Source of the DNA: an uncultured Candidatus Poseidoniales archaeon
Lineage (GTDB): Archaea > Thermoplasmatota > Poseidoniia > Poseidoniales > Thalassarchaeaceae
NCBI GenBank assembly: GCA_902573115.1
Contig: CACGIM010000008.1
Location: 1-37,603 of the forward strand
DNA length: 37,603 bases
Direction of reading: 5' to 3'
Part shown: positions 18,920-28,557 of the stretch, piece after piece
How positions within the stretch are numbered: the stretch's first letter is position 1
Layout of the letters: each line of letters opens with the position of its first letter
Made by a program: the position numbers and the translations under genes
Notes under the pieces: model-generated
The model's input: the letters and a program-made list of their open reading frames with translations, nothing else
Told to the model about the DNA's origin: nothing
Database searches by the model: none

Positions 18920-20773
18920 ATGGTAGAATACACTAAACGTTCTCAAGCCATGGGTATTCTAGGTAATCTGATGTCATTCGGGACTGTAGATGGATTGAGC
19001 GAAGATGAAAATAGGGCATTGAAAAGTTGGTATTGGTACGACTGGGCCAACCAAGCTTTCGCACTTACAGTTGGAACGGTCCTAGGAGGGCAGATGATCA
19101 CTGCATACTTCAACTTGGCAACAGGTGGGGCATCGGAGATTCTAGGTCTAAATGTTACAGGCTCGTCATTCTACGCCGCAATACTTGGCTTGTCAATGGT
19201 TTTTGTAGCTATTACGAGTCCGGTGCTCGGTGCTATAGCTGATCGGATCGCGATTAAGAAGAAAATTGTGTGGATATACACATTGATCGGAGTGATTTTC
19301 ACTGCATTCATGGGAATTGCACCTCATCTTGATGCTAATTCGGCTTACAGGCTCCTAGCTTTTTGTTTCCTTATGGGTCAGATTGGAATGGCGGGTGGCA
19401 ATACGATCTACTACGCATTCATGCCATATCTTGCTGATGAAGGGAATATGGAGAAGGTATCCAGTTGGGGTTTTTCATACGGATTTGCGGGAGGAACCCT
19501 GATCCTGATACTGCATCTAATCGTAATGGGGACAGGGGCATTCGGACTGACGGATGCATATGGAGAATGGACCCTGACCTTTGCATTTGTCACAACATCA
19601 TTGTGGTGGCTAGGATTTGGGTTGCCCTTTTTCAGAAATACCCCGGAGCCTGTGATAGCCAACGAGCGTGCATATAGCTCAGTCATTGAAGCGGTTAGGG
19701 ATGGCCTAAACGAGGTAAGGGCTACTTTCGGAGAAATAAGAAAGTATAGAGTTCTAGTCATATATCTCCTTGCATATCTCCTATTCTATGACGTTCTGCA
19801 TACTGTTGGAGGAGTAGCCAGCTCCTTCGCCGAGAATGACCTAAGGCTACCTGTGATGATGAATTTCGCCTTAATTTTGTTAGCTAATATTATCGCTATT
19901 CCTATGTCAATAGTTGGAGGGATATTAGCCGTAAGGTACGGTACCAAGGCAGTCCTTGGGGGCGCAATAGGAGTATATATGGTGGTTCTGATCATTGCAA
20001 CCGGTTTCGCGCCTCTGGAAATGGATGGAGAGCACGAAAGATACGACTTTCGGTATGACTATCTGCCTGAATCCGACGAGTATGAGCTCAGCACCCTCCA
20101 TGATAGAGGAGTCAAGGGTTGGGTCAGCAAATCAGGGCCCGGAGATGAGGATTTCAGGAGTTCTTTCCTAATTTATATGATCGAGGGTAGTCTTGAAGGA
20201 GACGCATGGAAGGATTCAGATATTGAGAAGACGGTAATTTCAGCGGATGAGGCTGCTCTCCTAGCCTCAGAGATGCAAAATATGACGGCCCATAGGTGGT
20301 CTTTTTCATTCGAGGGAGGGAATCTAGACAACCTGTCCTCAGTGGGAGATGAGCATATCACAATAATAGAAGGAGGAGTCATTGACTGGTGGCCTAATTT
20401 CTTGAGAGACAACGTGTGGGGGCCACTAAACTTTGGAGTCACACTTCAATGGATGCTGCTTGGAACTTTGGTAGGATTCGTGCAGGGATCTGCAGGAGCT
20501 CAAGCTAGGAGTCTTTTCTCATACTTGGTTCCAAAATCCAAGTCTACAGAGTTCTTCGGATTCTTTGGCTTTATGGGAAAGGCAGCCGCAGTAATTGGCC
20601 CGTTCGTATTCGCTTTCTTCTCTGCAGCCTATGATACTAGATTTGGAATAATGGTATTACTAATCATCCTCATACTAGGATTGATGATGTTTCCCTTCAT
20701 CGATATTGAGGAAGGTAGGAGAGTCGCTAGGGAGACAGATATCGAATCAGGAATTTATGTGGGGGAGGAGTGA
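18920..20773 (+). CDS. MFS transporter, UMF1/Atg22-like
   Basis: SWYWYDWANQAFALTVGTVLGGQMITAYF is characteristic of the UMF1 family; ~12 TM plus a large soluble insert. Likely start ATG at 18920; the longer track ORF overlaps the divergent RaSEA gene. Confidence 0.82.
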   Translation: MVEYTKRSQAMGILGNLMSFGTVDGLSEDENRALKSWYWYDWANQAFALTVGTVLGGQMITAYFNLATGGASEILGLNVTGSSFYAAILGLSMVFVAITSPVLGAIADRIAIKKKIVWIYTLIGVIFTAFMGIAPHLDANSAYRLLAFCFLMGQIGMAGGNTIYYAFMPYLADEGNMEKVSSWGFSYGFAGGTLILILHLIVMGTGAFGLTDAYGEWTLTFAFVTTSLWWLGFGLPFFRNTPEPVIANERAYSSVIEAVRDGLNEVRATFGEIRKYRVLVIYLLAYLLFYDVLHTVGGVASSFAENDLRLPVMMNFALILLANIIAIPMSIVGGILAVRYGTKAVLGGAIGVYMVVLIIATGFAPLEMDGEHERYDFRYDYLPESDEYELSTLHDRGVKGWVSKSGPGDEDFRSSFLIYMIEGSLEGDAWKDSDIEKTVISADEAALLASEMQNMTAHRWSFSFEGGNLDNLSSVGDEHITIIEGGVIDWWPNFLRDNVWGPLNFGVTLQWMLLGTLVGFVQGSAGAQARSLFSYLVPKSKSTEFFGFFGFMGKAAAVIGPFVFAFFSAAYDTRFGIMVLLIILILGLMMFPFIDIEEGRRVARETDIESGIYVGEE

Positions 20774-21480
20774 GTTTGAACTCCTTTGGCCCCATCCAAC
20801 ACATCCTATCCGTGTTGGTAATGATTCTATTGGGGGTAATAATTGGGCTAGCAATAGTTCCAGCATATCTATTCTTTGAATGGTTCACTTTCTTTACGGA
20901 AGGTGATGAGGTGATGGAGACACTAGGCATATGTGTCGGATTGGGGCTTGGATACATTATCTGGGGGGTTTCTCTGGTGGTGATATGCGGTTCTCTAGGA
21001 GGTCTGTTCAAGATTAGGAAGCCAGAGGGAAGGTATCCGCTAAGATCACTTATCACCATCCAGTGGGCCTTTTCACTGGTTTTCCACAGAGTTGCTCAAA
21101 TTTTTCTAAAAAATGTAGTGCCTTCTTTTTTGGCCAATATCTACTATCGTCTGATGGGAGCAAATATAGGAAAGGGCGTGCAACTGAACTCTGAAAACAT
21201 CAACGATGCTTCGATGTTAACCTTTGGAAACGGAGTCGTTGTAGGTGGCGGGGCCACAATTAACGGTCACATTGTGGAGAGGGGAGAGATAGTGCTGGCC
21301 CCTGTGACGATAGGAGATGGTGCGTTGATCGGTGGGGGGAGCATAGTTCAACCTGGATGCAAGATCGGAGAGGGGTCCGTAGTTGGGGCCAGAGCGGTGG
21401 TGCCAAAGTGGACAGAGATACCATCAGGTGAGGTCTGGGGCGGAATACCGGCTAGATTCATCAAAAGAGTTGGCGAGTAG
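20770..21480 (+). CDS. Membrane protein with C-terminal left-handed beta-helix (hexapeptide) acyltransferase-like domain
   Basis: N-terminal TM helices, then hexapeptide repeats IGKGVQLNSENINDASMLTFGNGVVVGGGATINGH...IGDGALIGGGSIVQPGCKIGEGSVVGARAVVPKW. GTGA overlap with the upstream MFS gene. Confidence 0.8.
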   Translation: MSLNSFGPIQHILSVLVMILLGVIIGLAIVPAYLFFEWFTFFTEGDEVMETLGICVGLGLGYIIWGVSLVVICGSLGGLFKIRKPEGRYPLRSLITIQWAFSLVFHRVAQIFLKNVVPSFLANIYYRLMGANIGKGVQLNSENINDASMLTFGNGVVVGGGATINGHIVERGEIVLAPVTIGDGALIGGGSIVQPGCKIGEGSVVGARAVVPKWTEIPSGEVWGGIPARFIKRVGE

Positions 21481-21483
21481 TGA

Positions 21484-22104
21484 TTATTCCTCGTCCTTAC
21501 CTTCTTCGGGGGAGTCTTGCTCCATCTCTTTGATTTCTTCGATGACAGCTTTCTTCTGAGCCTGAAATGATTCTTGCTTGGATTGGATTTCCTTCGCAGT
21601 TTCTACCGCCCTGTCAATCATGTCATGACGTGTCTTGATTGCTTCGTTGAGCTCCTCGAAAACCTGCATGTGTTGCATGTACCAATCATCTCTAGCAGCT
21701 AACTCTGCTTGCGCTGCTTGATTTGACTCGTCAATCTCCTCTGCTAGGGTTATCGCTGTACCAAGCCTCGCCTTCTCCCTGTCTAGCATCTCTTCAGTCT
21801 TCTCCAACTTGCTCTCGAGAAACGGAATCTTGGTATTGGCCTTGGCTAAATCTACCTCCATCTCATCCTTTTGTCTTCTTAGGTTAGAGAGTAGATTGTT
21901 GATGCCCTCCTTCTCGGTCTCCTTGTCGATTAATTCTCTGTTCAGAGTCTCAAGCTGAGCCTTCATCTCAGTGATGTCGGCTTCCTGTGCTTGGTATGCT
22001 ACAAGGAGCTTGTCTAATGCCTCCTTGTCCTTCTCAGCTTGCTGCTCCAAGTGGCTAATAGTCTCCTGAGGGTCGCCTCCGTGAGAGTCGCCTTGGTCAG
22101 TCAT
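21484..22104 (-). CDS. Coiled-coil protein of unknown function
   Basis: Glu/Lys/Leu/Gln-rich heptad-like sequence throughout (LEQQAEKDKEALDKLLVAYQAQEADITEMKAQLETLNRELIDKETEKE...). Likely start MTDQGDSHGGD at 22104. Confidence 0.7.
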   Translation of the reverse strand: MTDQGDSHGGDPQETISHLEQQAEKDKEALDKLLVAYQAQEADITEMKAQLETLNRELIDKETEKEGINNLLSNLRRQKDEMEVDLAKANTKIPFLESKLEKTEEMLDREKARLGTAITLAEEIDESNQAAQAELAARDDWYMQHMQVFEELNEAIKTRHDMIDRAVETAKEIQSKQESFQAQKKAVIEEIKEMEQDSPEEGKDEE

Positions 22105-22169
22105 GCTCAGGATGCACAGGTGACCCGGATATAACCCCGGCGGAACCTGAGTCATCGATGTAAGTCAAA

Positions 22170-23588
22170 TCAGGGGTTTTCTGACACCGCTGCTATGGTT
22201 GCAGAAAGCACCACGGTTAGCCTCTTGGAAGAAGGAATATGCAATTTCTCATCCGGACCATGTGCATTGTTTCCAGGTCCTGAGGTTCCTGTGCATAGGA
22301 ACATTGCATCTGGATACTTGCCCTGCATCATTGCCATGAATGGTATTGTTCCACCTGTCCAAGTAGCTAGGGGTGGCAGCCCAGAAAGTTCCATTGATGA
22401 ATTGTGAATGGCCTTTGAGATTGTCCCATCCAATGGTGGAGCGTGAAAACCATCAGCACATGAGTCTGGGGTAAAGGTCACCTCTGCCCCATATGGGGGA
22501 TTTTTTTCTAGAATCTCCTTAGCCTTGGTGATTGCCAACTCTGAGTCAACACCAGGAGGAATTCGAAAGCTGAGCTTCACATCAGTGTTTGTTCTGAGGA
22601 CATTTCCTGCAACTTGAACCGGAGGAATCCCATCTGCTCCGATTATGGAAAGGGTAGGTTCCCAATTCATTCCTACTATCATTTCCTGAGTTGAGTCAGA
22701 TGCTTGCCTCAGGGAATCTACTGTGGGAAATTGCTCCCAAACACTGTCACCTACAATATCCGCAAGTGCTTCTGCCTTTGTCCATATCTGATCAGAAATG
22801 TCAGTATGCATTTCTGGAATCAGGACCCTTCCCGTGGAAGAGTCCTCTACTCTGTCCAGTAGCATTCGCAAAATTCTGAATGATGATGGGATGGATCCAC
22901 CAGAATTTCCTGAATGTATTCCCTCATGGGACACCTTTACTGACAAAGTTCCCGAAACTAACCCCCTCAGGGACTCTGTCATCCATGTATGATTGTAATC
23001 TGGGCCTCCGCTGTCCATGACGACAATCATGTCGGGATCTCCCAGCTGCCCCGAGAGAGCATCTAAGTATGGTGGGAGATCAAATGACCCCGACTCCTCG
23101 CATGTCTCGATTATCATCGTGCATTTAGGGTGGGGCACTCCTTGGCCTTGGAGGAGCTTTACTGAGGTTGCGCATAGGTATCCCCCATATCCATCATCAA
23201 CCGAACCCCTGCCGTAAAGCCAAGGATCCCTTCTAACCGCCTTAAGCGGATGGAGGCCGTCAGACCATAATTCGGGCTTGGATGGTTGCTTGTCAAGGTG
23301 AGAGTAGAAAATCACCTCACCCGGTCCAGTACCCTCTATTGTGACTAACAATAGAGGAGAGAGCTCACCGATCTTGTGTACCTCATGGGAAATTCCGACT
23401 ATTTCCTGTTCGTCAAGCCAATTGCGAAAAAGGTCAATTGTAGCATCTAGCTCTCCTAATTCTGACCATTTTGGCTCAAAAAGCGGTGACAGGGCCTTTA
23501 TTTCTATCATTTCAGATAGGCTAGGTAATATCGAATTCTCCCATATCTGATTGCTTCTTTCCATCATCGAGGTTAGATCCAACTCCAT
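22170..23588 (-). CDS. M20 family metallopeptidase / ArgE-DapE-carboxypeptidase G2-like
   Basis: VIFYSHLDKQP, WLYGRGSVDDGYGGYLCATSV, IIETCEESGS, HEGIHSGNSGG motifs of M20 enzymes. Likely ATG at 23588. Confidence 0.9.
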   Translation of the reverse strand: MELDLTSMMERSNQIWENSILPSLSEMIEIKALSPLFEPKWSELGELDATIDLFRNWLDEQEIVGISHEVHKIGELSPLLLVTIEGTGPGEVIFYSHLDKQPSKPELWSDGLHPLKAVRRDPWLYGRGSVDDGYGGYLCATSVKLLQGQGVPHPKCTMIIETCEESGSFDLPPYLDALSGQLGDPDMIVVMDSGGPDYNHTWMTESLRGLVSGTLSVKVSHEGIHSGNSGGSIPSSFRILRMLLDRVEDSSTGRVLIPEMHTDISDQIWTKAEALADIVGDSVWEQFPTVDSLRQASDSTQEMIVGMNWEPTLSIIGADGIPPVQVAGNVLRTNTDVKLSFRIPPGVDSELAITKAKEILEKNPPYGAEVTFTPDSCADGFHAPPLDGTISKAIHNSSMELSGLPPLATWTGGTIPFMAMMQGKYPDAMFLCTGTSGPGNNAHGPDEKLHIPSSKRLTVVLSATIAAVSENP

Positions 23589-23610
23589 GATAGTTAGCGG
23601 AGGCTTCACC

Positions 23611-26600
23611 TCATGGACTCTTCGTAATGGGGGTTTCACAGAAATTCTCGCAATTTCTGCAAACGGATATGGGATGATGTGTCAAATCCTCCAAATCAGA
23701 TAGAGAAAATTCGGAAGACAGGGTCATAATTGCGGTTCTTTCTAATGTCTTGAAGAGATCCTCCTTTGCTTGCTCTAGCAATTCCTCGGGATACTCGACA
23801 ATCCTACCCGTGAGACCGACCAGGATCGCAGGAGGCAGGACCTCTCTGTGTGGCATTCCGATTCTTTTCTTCTCCTCCTCCGTTCTGAGAAGTGCTAGGT
23901 GATAGAGAGCCATCTGCAGTCTATGCTTTCGAAGCATCTTGACCTCCGCATCGCAATTGGGTCTGGCATCATCCGATCCCATTGTCTCAAGGAGCCCGTT
24001 ATTTACTTCTGAAATCAAAGACTCAGCTCCCTCGGTCTTTAGATCAACAGATCGGATAGAGGAAATCCCATCCTCTGACCTAAAACAGAGGACGATGTCT
24101 ATTACTCCACTGATGTCTATGTTAGTGGACTCTATCTTTGCAATTTCCTCCCCTCCTTCGGGAGTCCATCTTTTCCTAGAGACTGTTTGAAAAGTTAGTG
24201 GAATAGAGATGTCAAATGGCATCTCTGTTCTAAGTCCCTCAAGTTTCTTTCCATCCACTAGCCCTCCGTCAACCATCCTTCCCAATTTTCCTTGCGATAT
24301 CCTCCTGGCCATGGAAGATGTTGCATTCAATACAGCTTCTTGGTCGATCCCTGGAGGCAGGAGCTCGTTGAACACTGTTTTGTGGATTTCAATGTCAGCC
24401 ATCCTATCTTTTGTCTTTTTTGTCCATGATGACGGCAGGGGGATGCTTGTACCCTCCTCTCCTGGTCCTGGGTTTCCTATTCCAATTTCCATAATTCTGT
24501 GAAAAATTGTTCCAAAGGTCGCTGGATCTACTGGCAGGAGAGACTCAATTAATGTGGTCTCAGAGCTTTTTAGAATCGGATAGGAGGTGTTTACGCCTGC
24601 TCTAACTTCGAGCCAGTGACAGGTAGGGCACTCGAAATATGATGGAAGCTTGCTTGGGTTAGCCCTAATTCGAGTTGTTTGTTCAATGAACGGCTCACTA
24701 GCTTTTTGCTTTAGCTCCGAGATGGTTCTAGCAGCATTGTCGATTGCCCCTATTTTCTGTAAGGGGGTCTTAGATTGGGAGGTTCCTTTTGCATTGTTGA
24801 AGCATTCCGGGTGATGGAAGATCGACATCCCCTTCCCTTCCGAACCCCCAAGAAAAGCCTGCTCCATCATATCCGCTGGGTCTAGGTTGATACTTCCTGA
24901 GTCCCCCAACTCAGGTTCGTTGTTCGATTTTGAATGGTCCAGCCAAGGCGAGGATTCCTCACTCCTCCTCCATGATCCTCGCCTTAATGACTCCAGCCAC
25001 ATTTGGCCTAGTTGAGGGGAGGATTTGTCATATGCGAGAGGGAGTTTTATCCCGATCTGATCTTCCCATATGGTTCCCTTGGGTGATCCTGAAATGATAA
25101 GCTTCTGCTCAGCCCTGGTGGCTCCGACATAGAGTAGTCGCCTCGCCTCCGCGTTCTTTCTCGCTCTGTGAAGAAGTGAGACATGATTCCAGAGTGCCGA
25201 TTTGGGTGTGCTTTTCTCAGATGGCCAAGGATTAGGGTGTCCTGCGAACATTTCTGGACTGACTATTAGCCTACTATTCTGCTCGTTCCTCATGTTAGTT
25301 TGCCTAGGGGAGAATAGGTCAGCGAGTATGACCACCTTAGCCTCTAGGCCCTTTGAGCTATGTATTGTCATTACTCTCACTGCTTCACTGGAAGGAGTGG
25401 TAGACGCCTCGAGGCTCTGTGAATTGCTATCGCTAAGTTCCCTGAGTTGGTCCGAAAGAACTATTGGATCTCCTCCTACCTCTTTTGACATGATCCTTAC
25501 TAAATCGACGAAATGCTCTACGTCTTGCCTGGAGGTCTCGTCAGGGTAGGCAACTAGTAGGTCTGAGTTATCTATTGTCTCCTCTAACAACTCTAGAATT
25601 CTAGATTGTGAAGATAGCTCTACCCACCTCGAAACCATCGACCTCTGACGATCTCCTACGCAATGAGCTAGGAGTCCCTCAAGGAGATTCTCTCCGTCCG
25701 ATTTTGATGATAGGAATGAGTGAAGTTGACAGTCGTTAAGCCCCAGCAATGTAGAGCGGGAAACCCATGCAGCATTGTGACGTGATTTTGGTCTGGCAAC
25801 AAACTGGATTAGTCCCTCCAGAGCTTTCACTGCAGGCCTATCAAGTAGACCGCCCTCCCTGTCTACTTGAGATGGGACTCCCATGTCCGCTAGATGCCTA
25901 ACGATTACATCCCTTAGTCCAACTCTGTTTGGCATTAGGATGCTAATCTCCTCAGGATTCACGGCGTTCTCTTGAGGTGCATTCTTCCAAGATCCATCCG
26001 CTGATCTTACTCTTACTGTAGTCCCGTCAATCAAGCTCCTCACTCTTTGAGCTATTAGTCTGGACTGCCGTTCAATGCTGTCTGACGGACCGGGCCCGAA
26101 AGGATCTAGATACTCCTCCAGATTTTTCGAGGGGTCTTCGGGTACGTTAGAGTCGGGAGGGCATATCCACTCTATTGATCCGGTAAGAGCCCTCTTCTCC
26201 GGAAAGCTGTGAAGTGTCTGAGCGGAGGCGTAAAAGTCTCCCTTTGCCAGAATCCTGTGTCTATCCGAAAATACGTCTTCCCACCACTCGTTCATCGTAT
26301 CGAGAAGGCCGCCTTCGGTTCTGTAATTTACATGAAGAGATACCATTCCTTCCATTCTGGACCTTACTTCATCTGCCGAGGGAGCAGGGAGGTCCCAGTC
26401 TGTAGAGTCAAAGGGTATCCAGGAGGCTAAGTCCCTCCCTCCTCTCTCCATGTGTTCAGTAGCCGTTGCAATAGTTGAGATGTGGTCATTCCTTGGATCC
26501 CTGCTGTGAGTCTCTTTCCTCAGTGGAGGTTGGCTAGTTAGCTCTGGTATGCTAGAAAACTCGTGTGCGTTAATGGCTCTCAATGATCTTGCGAACTCTA

Positions 26601-28557
26601 AGAAGCCGGTCACCTCTGCTTGCCTGAAAGCGTATATGCTCTGCTTTACATCACCGACATAGCAAACTGTAGGCTGCCATGGGGTATCTGGCTTACCTGG
26701 GTCACCCTCTTTTTCTTGCCGTGGCCCCCACAATCTCGAAAGCAGTCTCCACTGCAAAGGAGAGTTGTCTTGAGCCTCGTCGATTATGAATGCCCTGAAC
26801 CTTCTCCTTATGTCTCCTAGAATACTATACCTGGCCTCAAGATCGGTCCTCATGGCCCCTAAGCTAGCTTGGGAGGCTCCTGCAGAGTTTGGATTTGCTT
26901 CTAGTCTCTTGATAGCCTCAAGTGCGCTGATAATGTGATCATCTCTCCAAGGACTGGTTTCAAGTGAGTCGAGGGCTTGTTGTACTGTAGGGTGATAGAA
27001 TGCTCTGCATACCTCAGGACAATTGGTTAGGAGGAGATCTCCTGCCATCCTTTGGATGTCATCAAAGTCATGAACCTCGTTTCGTTGTTTAAGATTCTTC
27101 AGAACTCCTTGGAATCCTTGGTGAAGAAGGTGAAGGTCTCTTAGATTTTGAATCTCTGACTCGAGAGAGAAATGGTAATTCTTCTTTGGGTCTTCAGGCC
27201 TTTCCGGTATCTCCTTCGCAAGGGGAAGGGATGGGGGGTCCCAGTCCGGTGGTGTGTGAGGGGGCTTTGCTCCATCCAACAGGCTTGAAATTCTGACAAA
27301 GTGGAGAACCATGTCCCCTAGTTCGTCAGACCAAATCCTGTTCATTTCCGATTTGTGATTCTTCATTTCATCTGTGAATCTATCCTTAATGCTCTTGTCA
27401 GAGATATCCGCATGGCTTCTTATCCCGGATTCCCATCCCCCAGATGGTAGTTTCAATCTTGGGAGAAAGGTCATTTTCTTGTTATACATTGAGGAAGGAG
27501 AAACTATGCACATTAGGATCTTAGCCATCCAGAGCAGTTTACCCCAGTCATCCGATGGTGGGCCTTCAACGATCAAATCATCTAATGAGGCCATCCTAGT
27601 CTGTGGAGACCATCCTGGAGAGGATGGAGGCAAGAGTCCGGTTTTGATCGACTCTCTAATTTCGTGAGCAATAGCATGGGTTCTGTCGGACTGTATCGAA
27701 ATATCTTTGCTATCGATCGAAGAGAGTATCTTGTGTTTCAGCAAATCCCCATCCAATTTTCCTTCTTCATCGATTATTTTCCGTGACGACTCCTCCACGA
27801 AGACAGACTTGCTAACCAAGGCTCTCAAAACCCTAGTCGCAGAGGTCCTCCCCGAGTAGTGTCTAGCCACCCTATCTCTTGCAGCCAACACATCGGCAGC
27901 GATGGTTGCGGGGATTCCAGCATCCACAGCTTCACCGATACGTGATTTTTCGCCCGCTAGTCTCCAGATTGTCCTTAGAGAGGTCTCAATCAGGATTGCC
28001 CTTCCTGAGTCTGAGACATTCTCTCGACTGAGGGCATCTCCTAACCAACCCCTGTAGGGAGACACAAGCTGAGAGAGGAATGAGTCAATTGTTCCGATCG
28101 GAGCATCCTCCAACAGAGTTAGGAGTTGCTCGACAAATCCCTGACTCCTTATTCTAGGATCTCTTCTGATTGCTCCATCATCACCTATCGGACCGGGTCT
28201 TAGTCTCGAAATCGCCTGTCTTAGCCTGTCCTTCATTTCGTTTGCAGCCCTGTTAGTAAAGGTCAGGAGTACTACTTCCCCTGGAAGAAGGCCTCCCCAT
28301 TCCTCCAGATTGACCCTTTCCGATGCAGGGTGTATGGTCACCCCACCTATCGTGCTGGATGGTCTTGCTGGTACGGGAAGTAGTCTAGTAGCCCTTTGAT
28401 CGGAAGATAAGTAGTGCTCAATCACCCTGTCCACGATTGTGCTAGTCTTACCAGTCCCTGCCCCTGCATCTATCACTATGTGAGAGTCTAAGTTCAATGC
28501 AAGACGTTGTGCTGTGTTTAGCCTGATCAGAAAAATCCCTCCATCTTGACATTGCAA
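23611..28557 (-). CDS. AddA/RecB-like UvrD-family helicase with C-terminal RecB-type nuclease domain
   Basis: 1648 aa; Walker A VIDAGAGTGKTSTIVDRV, LTFTNRAANEMKDRL, motif II FIIDEAQDNSPLQW, VGDVKQSIYAFRQAE, VRVMTIHSSKGLEAKVVILADL, YVGATRAEQKLIISG; C-terminal FGTIFHRIMEIG, RSVDLKTEG, HRLQMALYHLALL nuclease motifs. Confidence 0.9.
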   Translation of the reverse strand: MQCQDGGIFLIRLNTAQRLALNLDSHIVIDAGAGTGKTSTIVDRVIEHYLSSDQRATRLLPVPARPSSTIGGVTIHPASERVNLEEWGGLLPGEVVLLTFTNRAANEMKDRLRQAISRLRPGPIGDDGAIRRDPRIRSQGFVEQLLTLLEDAPIGTIDSFLSQLVSPYRGWLGDALSRENVSDSGRAILIETSLRTIWRLAGEKSRIGEAVDAGIPATIAADVLAARDRVARHYSGRTSATRVLRALVSKSVFVEESSRKIIDEEGKLDGDLLKHKILSSIDSKDISIQSDRTHAIAHEIRESIKTGLLPPSSPGWSPQTRMASLDDLIVEGPPSDDWGKLLWMAKILMCIVSPSSMYNKKMTFLPRLKLPSGGWESGIRSHADISDKSIKDRFTDEMKNHKSEMNRIWSDELGDMVLHFVRISSLLDGAKPPHTPPDWDPPSLPLAKEIPERPEDPKKNYHFSLESEIQNLRDLHLLHQGFQGVLKNLKQRNEVHDFDDIQRMAGDLLLTNCPEVCRAFYHPTVQQALDSLETSPWRDDHIISALEAIKRLEANPNSAGASQASLGAMRTDLEARYSILGDIRRRFRAFIIDEAQDNSPLQWRLLSRLWGPRQEKEGDPGKPDTPWQPTVCYVGDVKQSIYAFRQAEVTGFLEFARSLRAINAHEFSSIPELTSQPPLRKETHSRDPRNDHISTIATATEHMERGGRDLASWIPFDSTDWDLPAPSADEVRSRMEGMVSLHVNYRTEGGLLDTMNEWWEDVFSDRHRILAKGDFYASAQTLHSFPEKRALTGSIEWICPPDSNVPEDPSKNLEEYLDPFGPGPSDSIERQSRLIAQRVRSLIDGTTVRVRSADGSWKNAPQENAVNPEEISILMPNRVGLRDVIVRHLADMGVPSQVDREGGLLDRPAVKALEGLIQFVARPKSRHNAAWVSRSTLLGLNDCQLHSFLSSKSDGENLLEGLLAHCVGDRQRSMVSRWVELSSQSRILELLEETIDNSDLLVAYPDETSRQDVEHFVDLVRIMSKEVGGDPIVLSDQLRELSDSNSQSLEASTTPSSEAVRVMTIHSSKGLEAKVVILADLFSPRQTNMRNEQNSRLIVSPEMFAGHPNPWPSEKSTPKSALWNHVSLLHRARKNAEARRLLYVGATRAEQKLIISGSPKGTIWEDQIGIKLPLAYDKSSPQLGQMWLESLRRGSWRRSEESSPWLDHSKSNNEPELGDSGSINLDPADMMEQAFLGGSEGKGMSIFHHPECFNNAKGTSQSKTPLQKIGAIDNAARTISELKQKASEPFIEQTTRIRANPSKLPSYFECPTCHWLEVRAGVNTSYPILKSSETTLIESLLPVDPATFGTIFHRIMEIGIGNPGPGEEGTSIPLPSSWTKKTKDRMADIEIHKTVFNELLPPGIDQEAVLNATSSMARRISQGKLGRMVDGGLVDGKKLEGLRTEMPFDISIPLTFQTVSRKRWTPEGGEEIAKIESTNIDISGVIDIVLCFRSEDGISSIRSVDLKTEGAESLISEVNNGLLETMGSDDARPNCDAEVKMLRKHRLQMALYHLALLRTEEEKKRIGMPHREVLPPAILVGLTGRIVEYPEELLEQAKEDLFKTLERTAIMTLSSEFSLSDLEDLTHHPISVCRNCENFCETPITKSP

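Noticed and set aside
23589-23639. N-terminal extension of the M20 peptidase ORF overlapping the helicase gene end
   Set aside because: Met at 23588 begins the recognisable peptidase sequence (MELDLTSMMERSNQIWENSILP); the extension is probably not translated.
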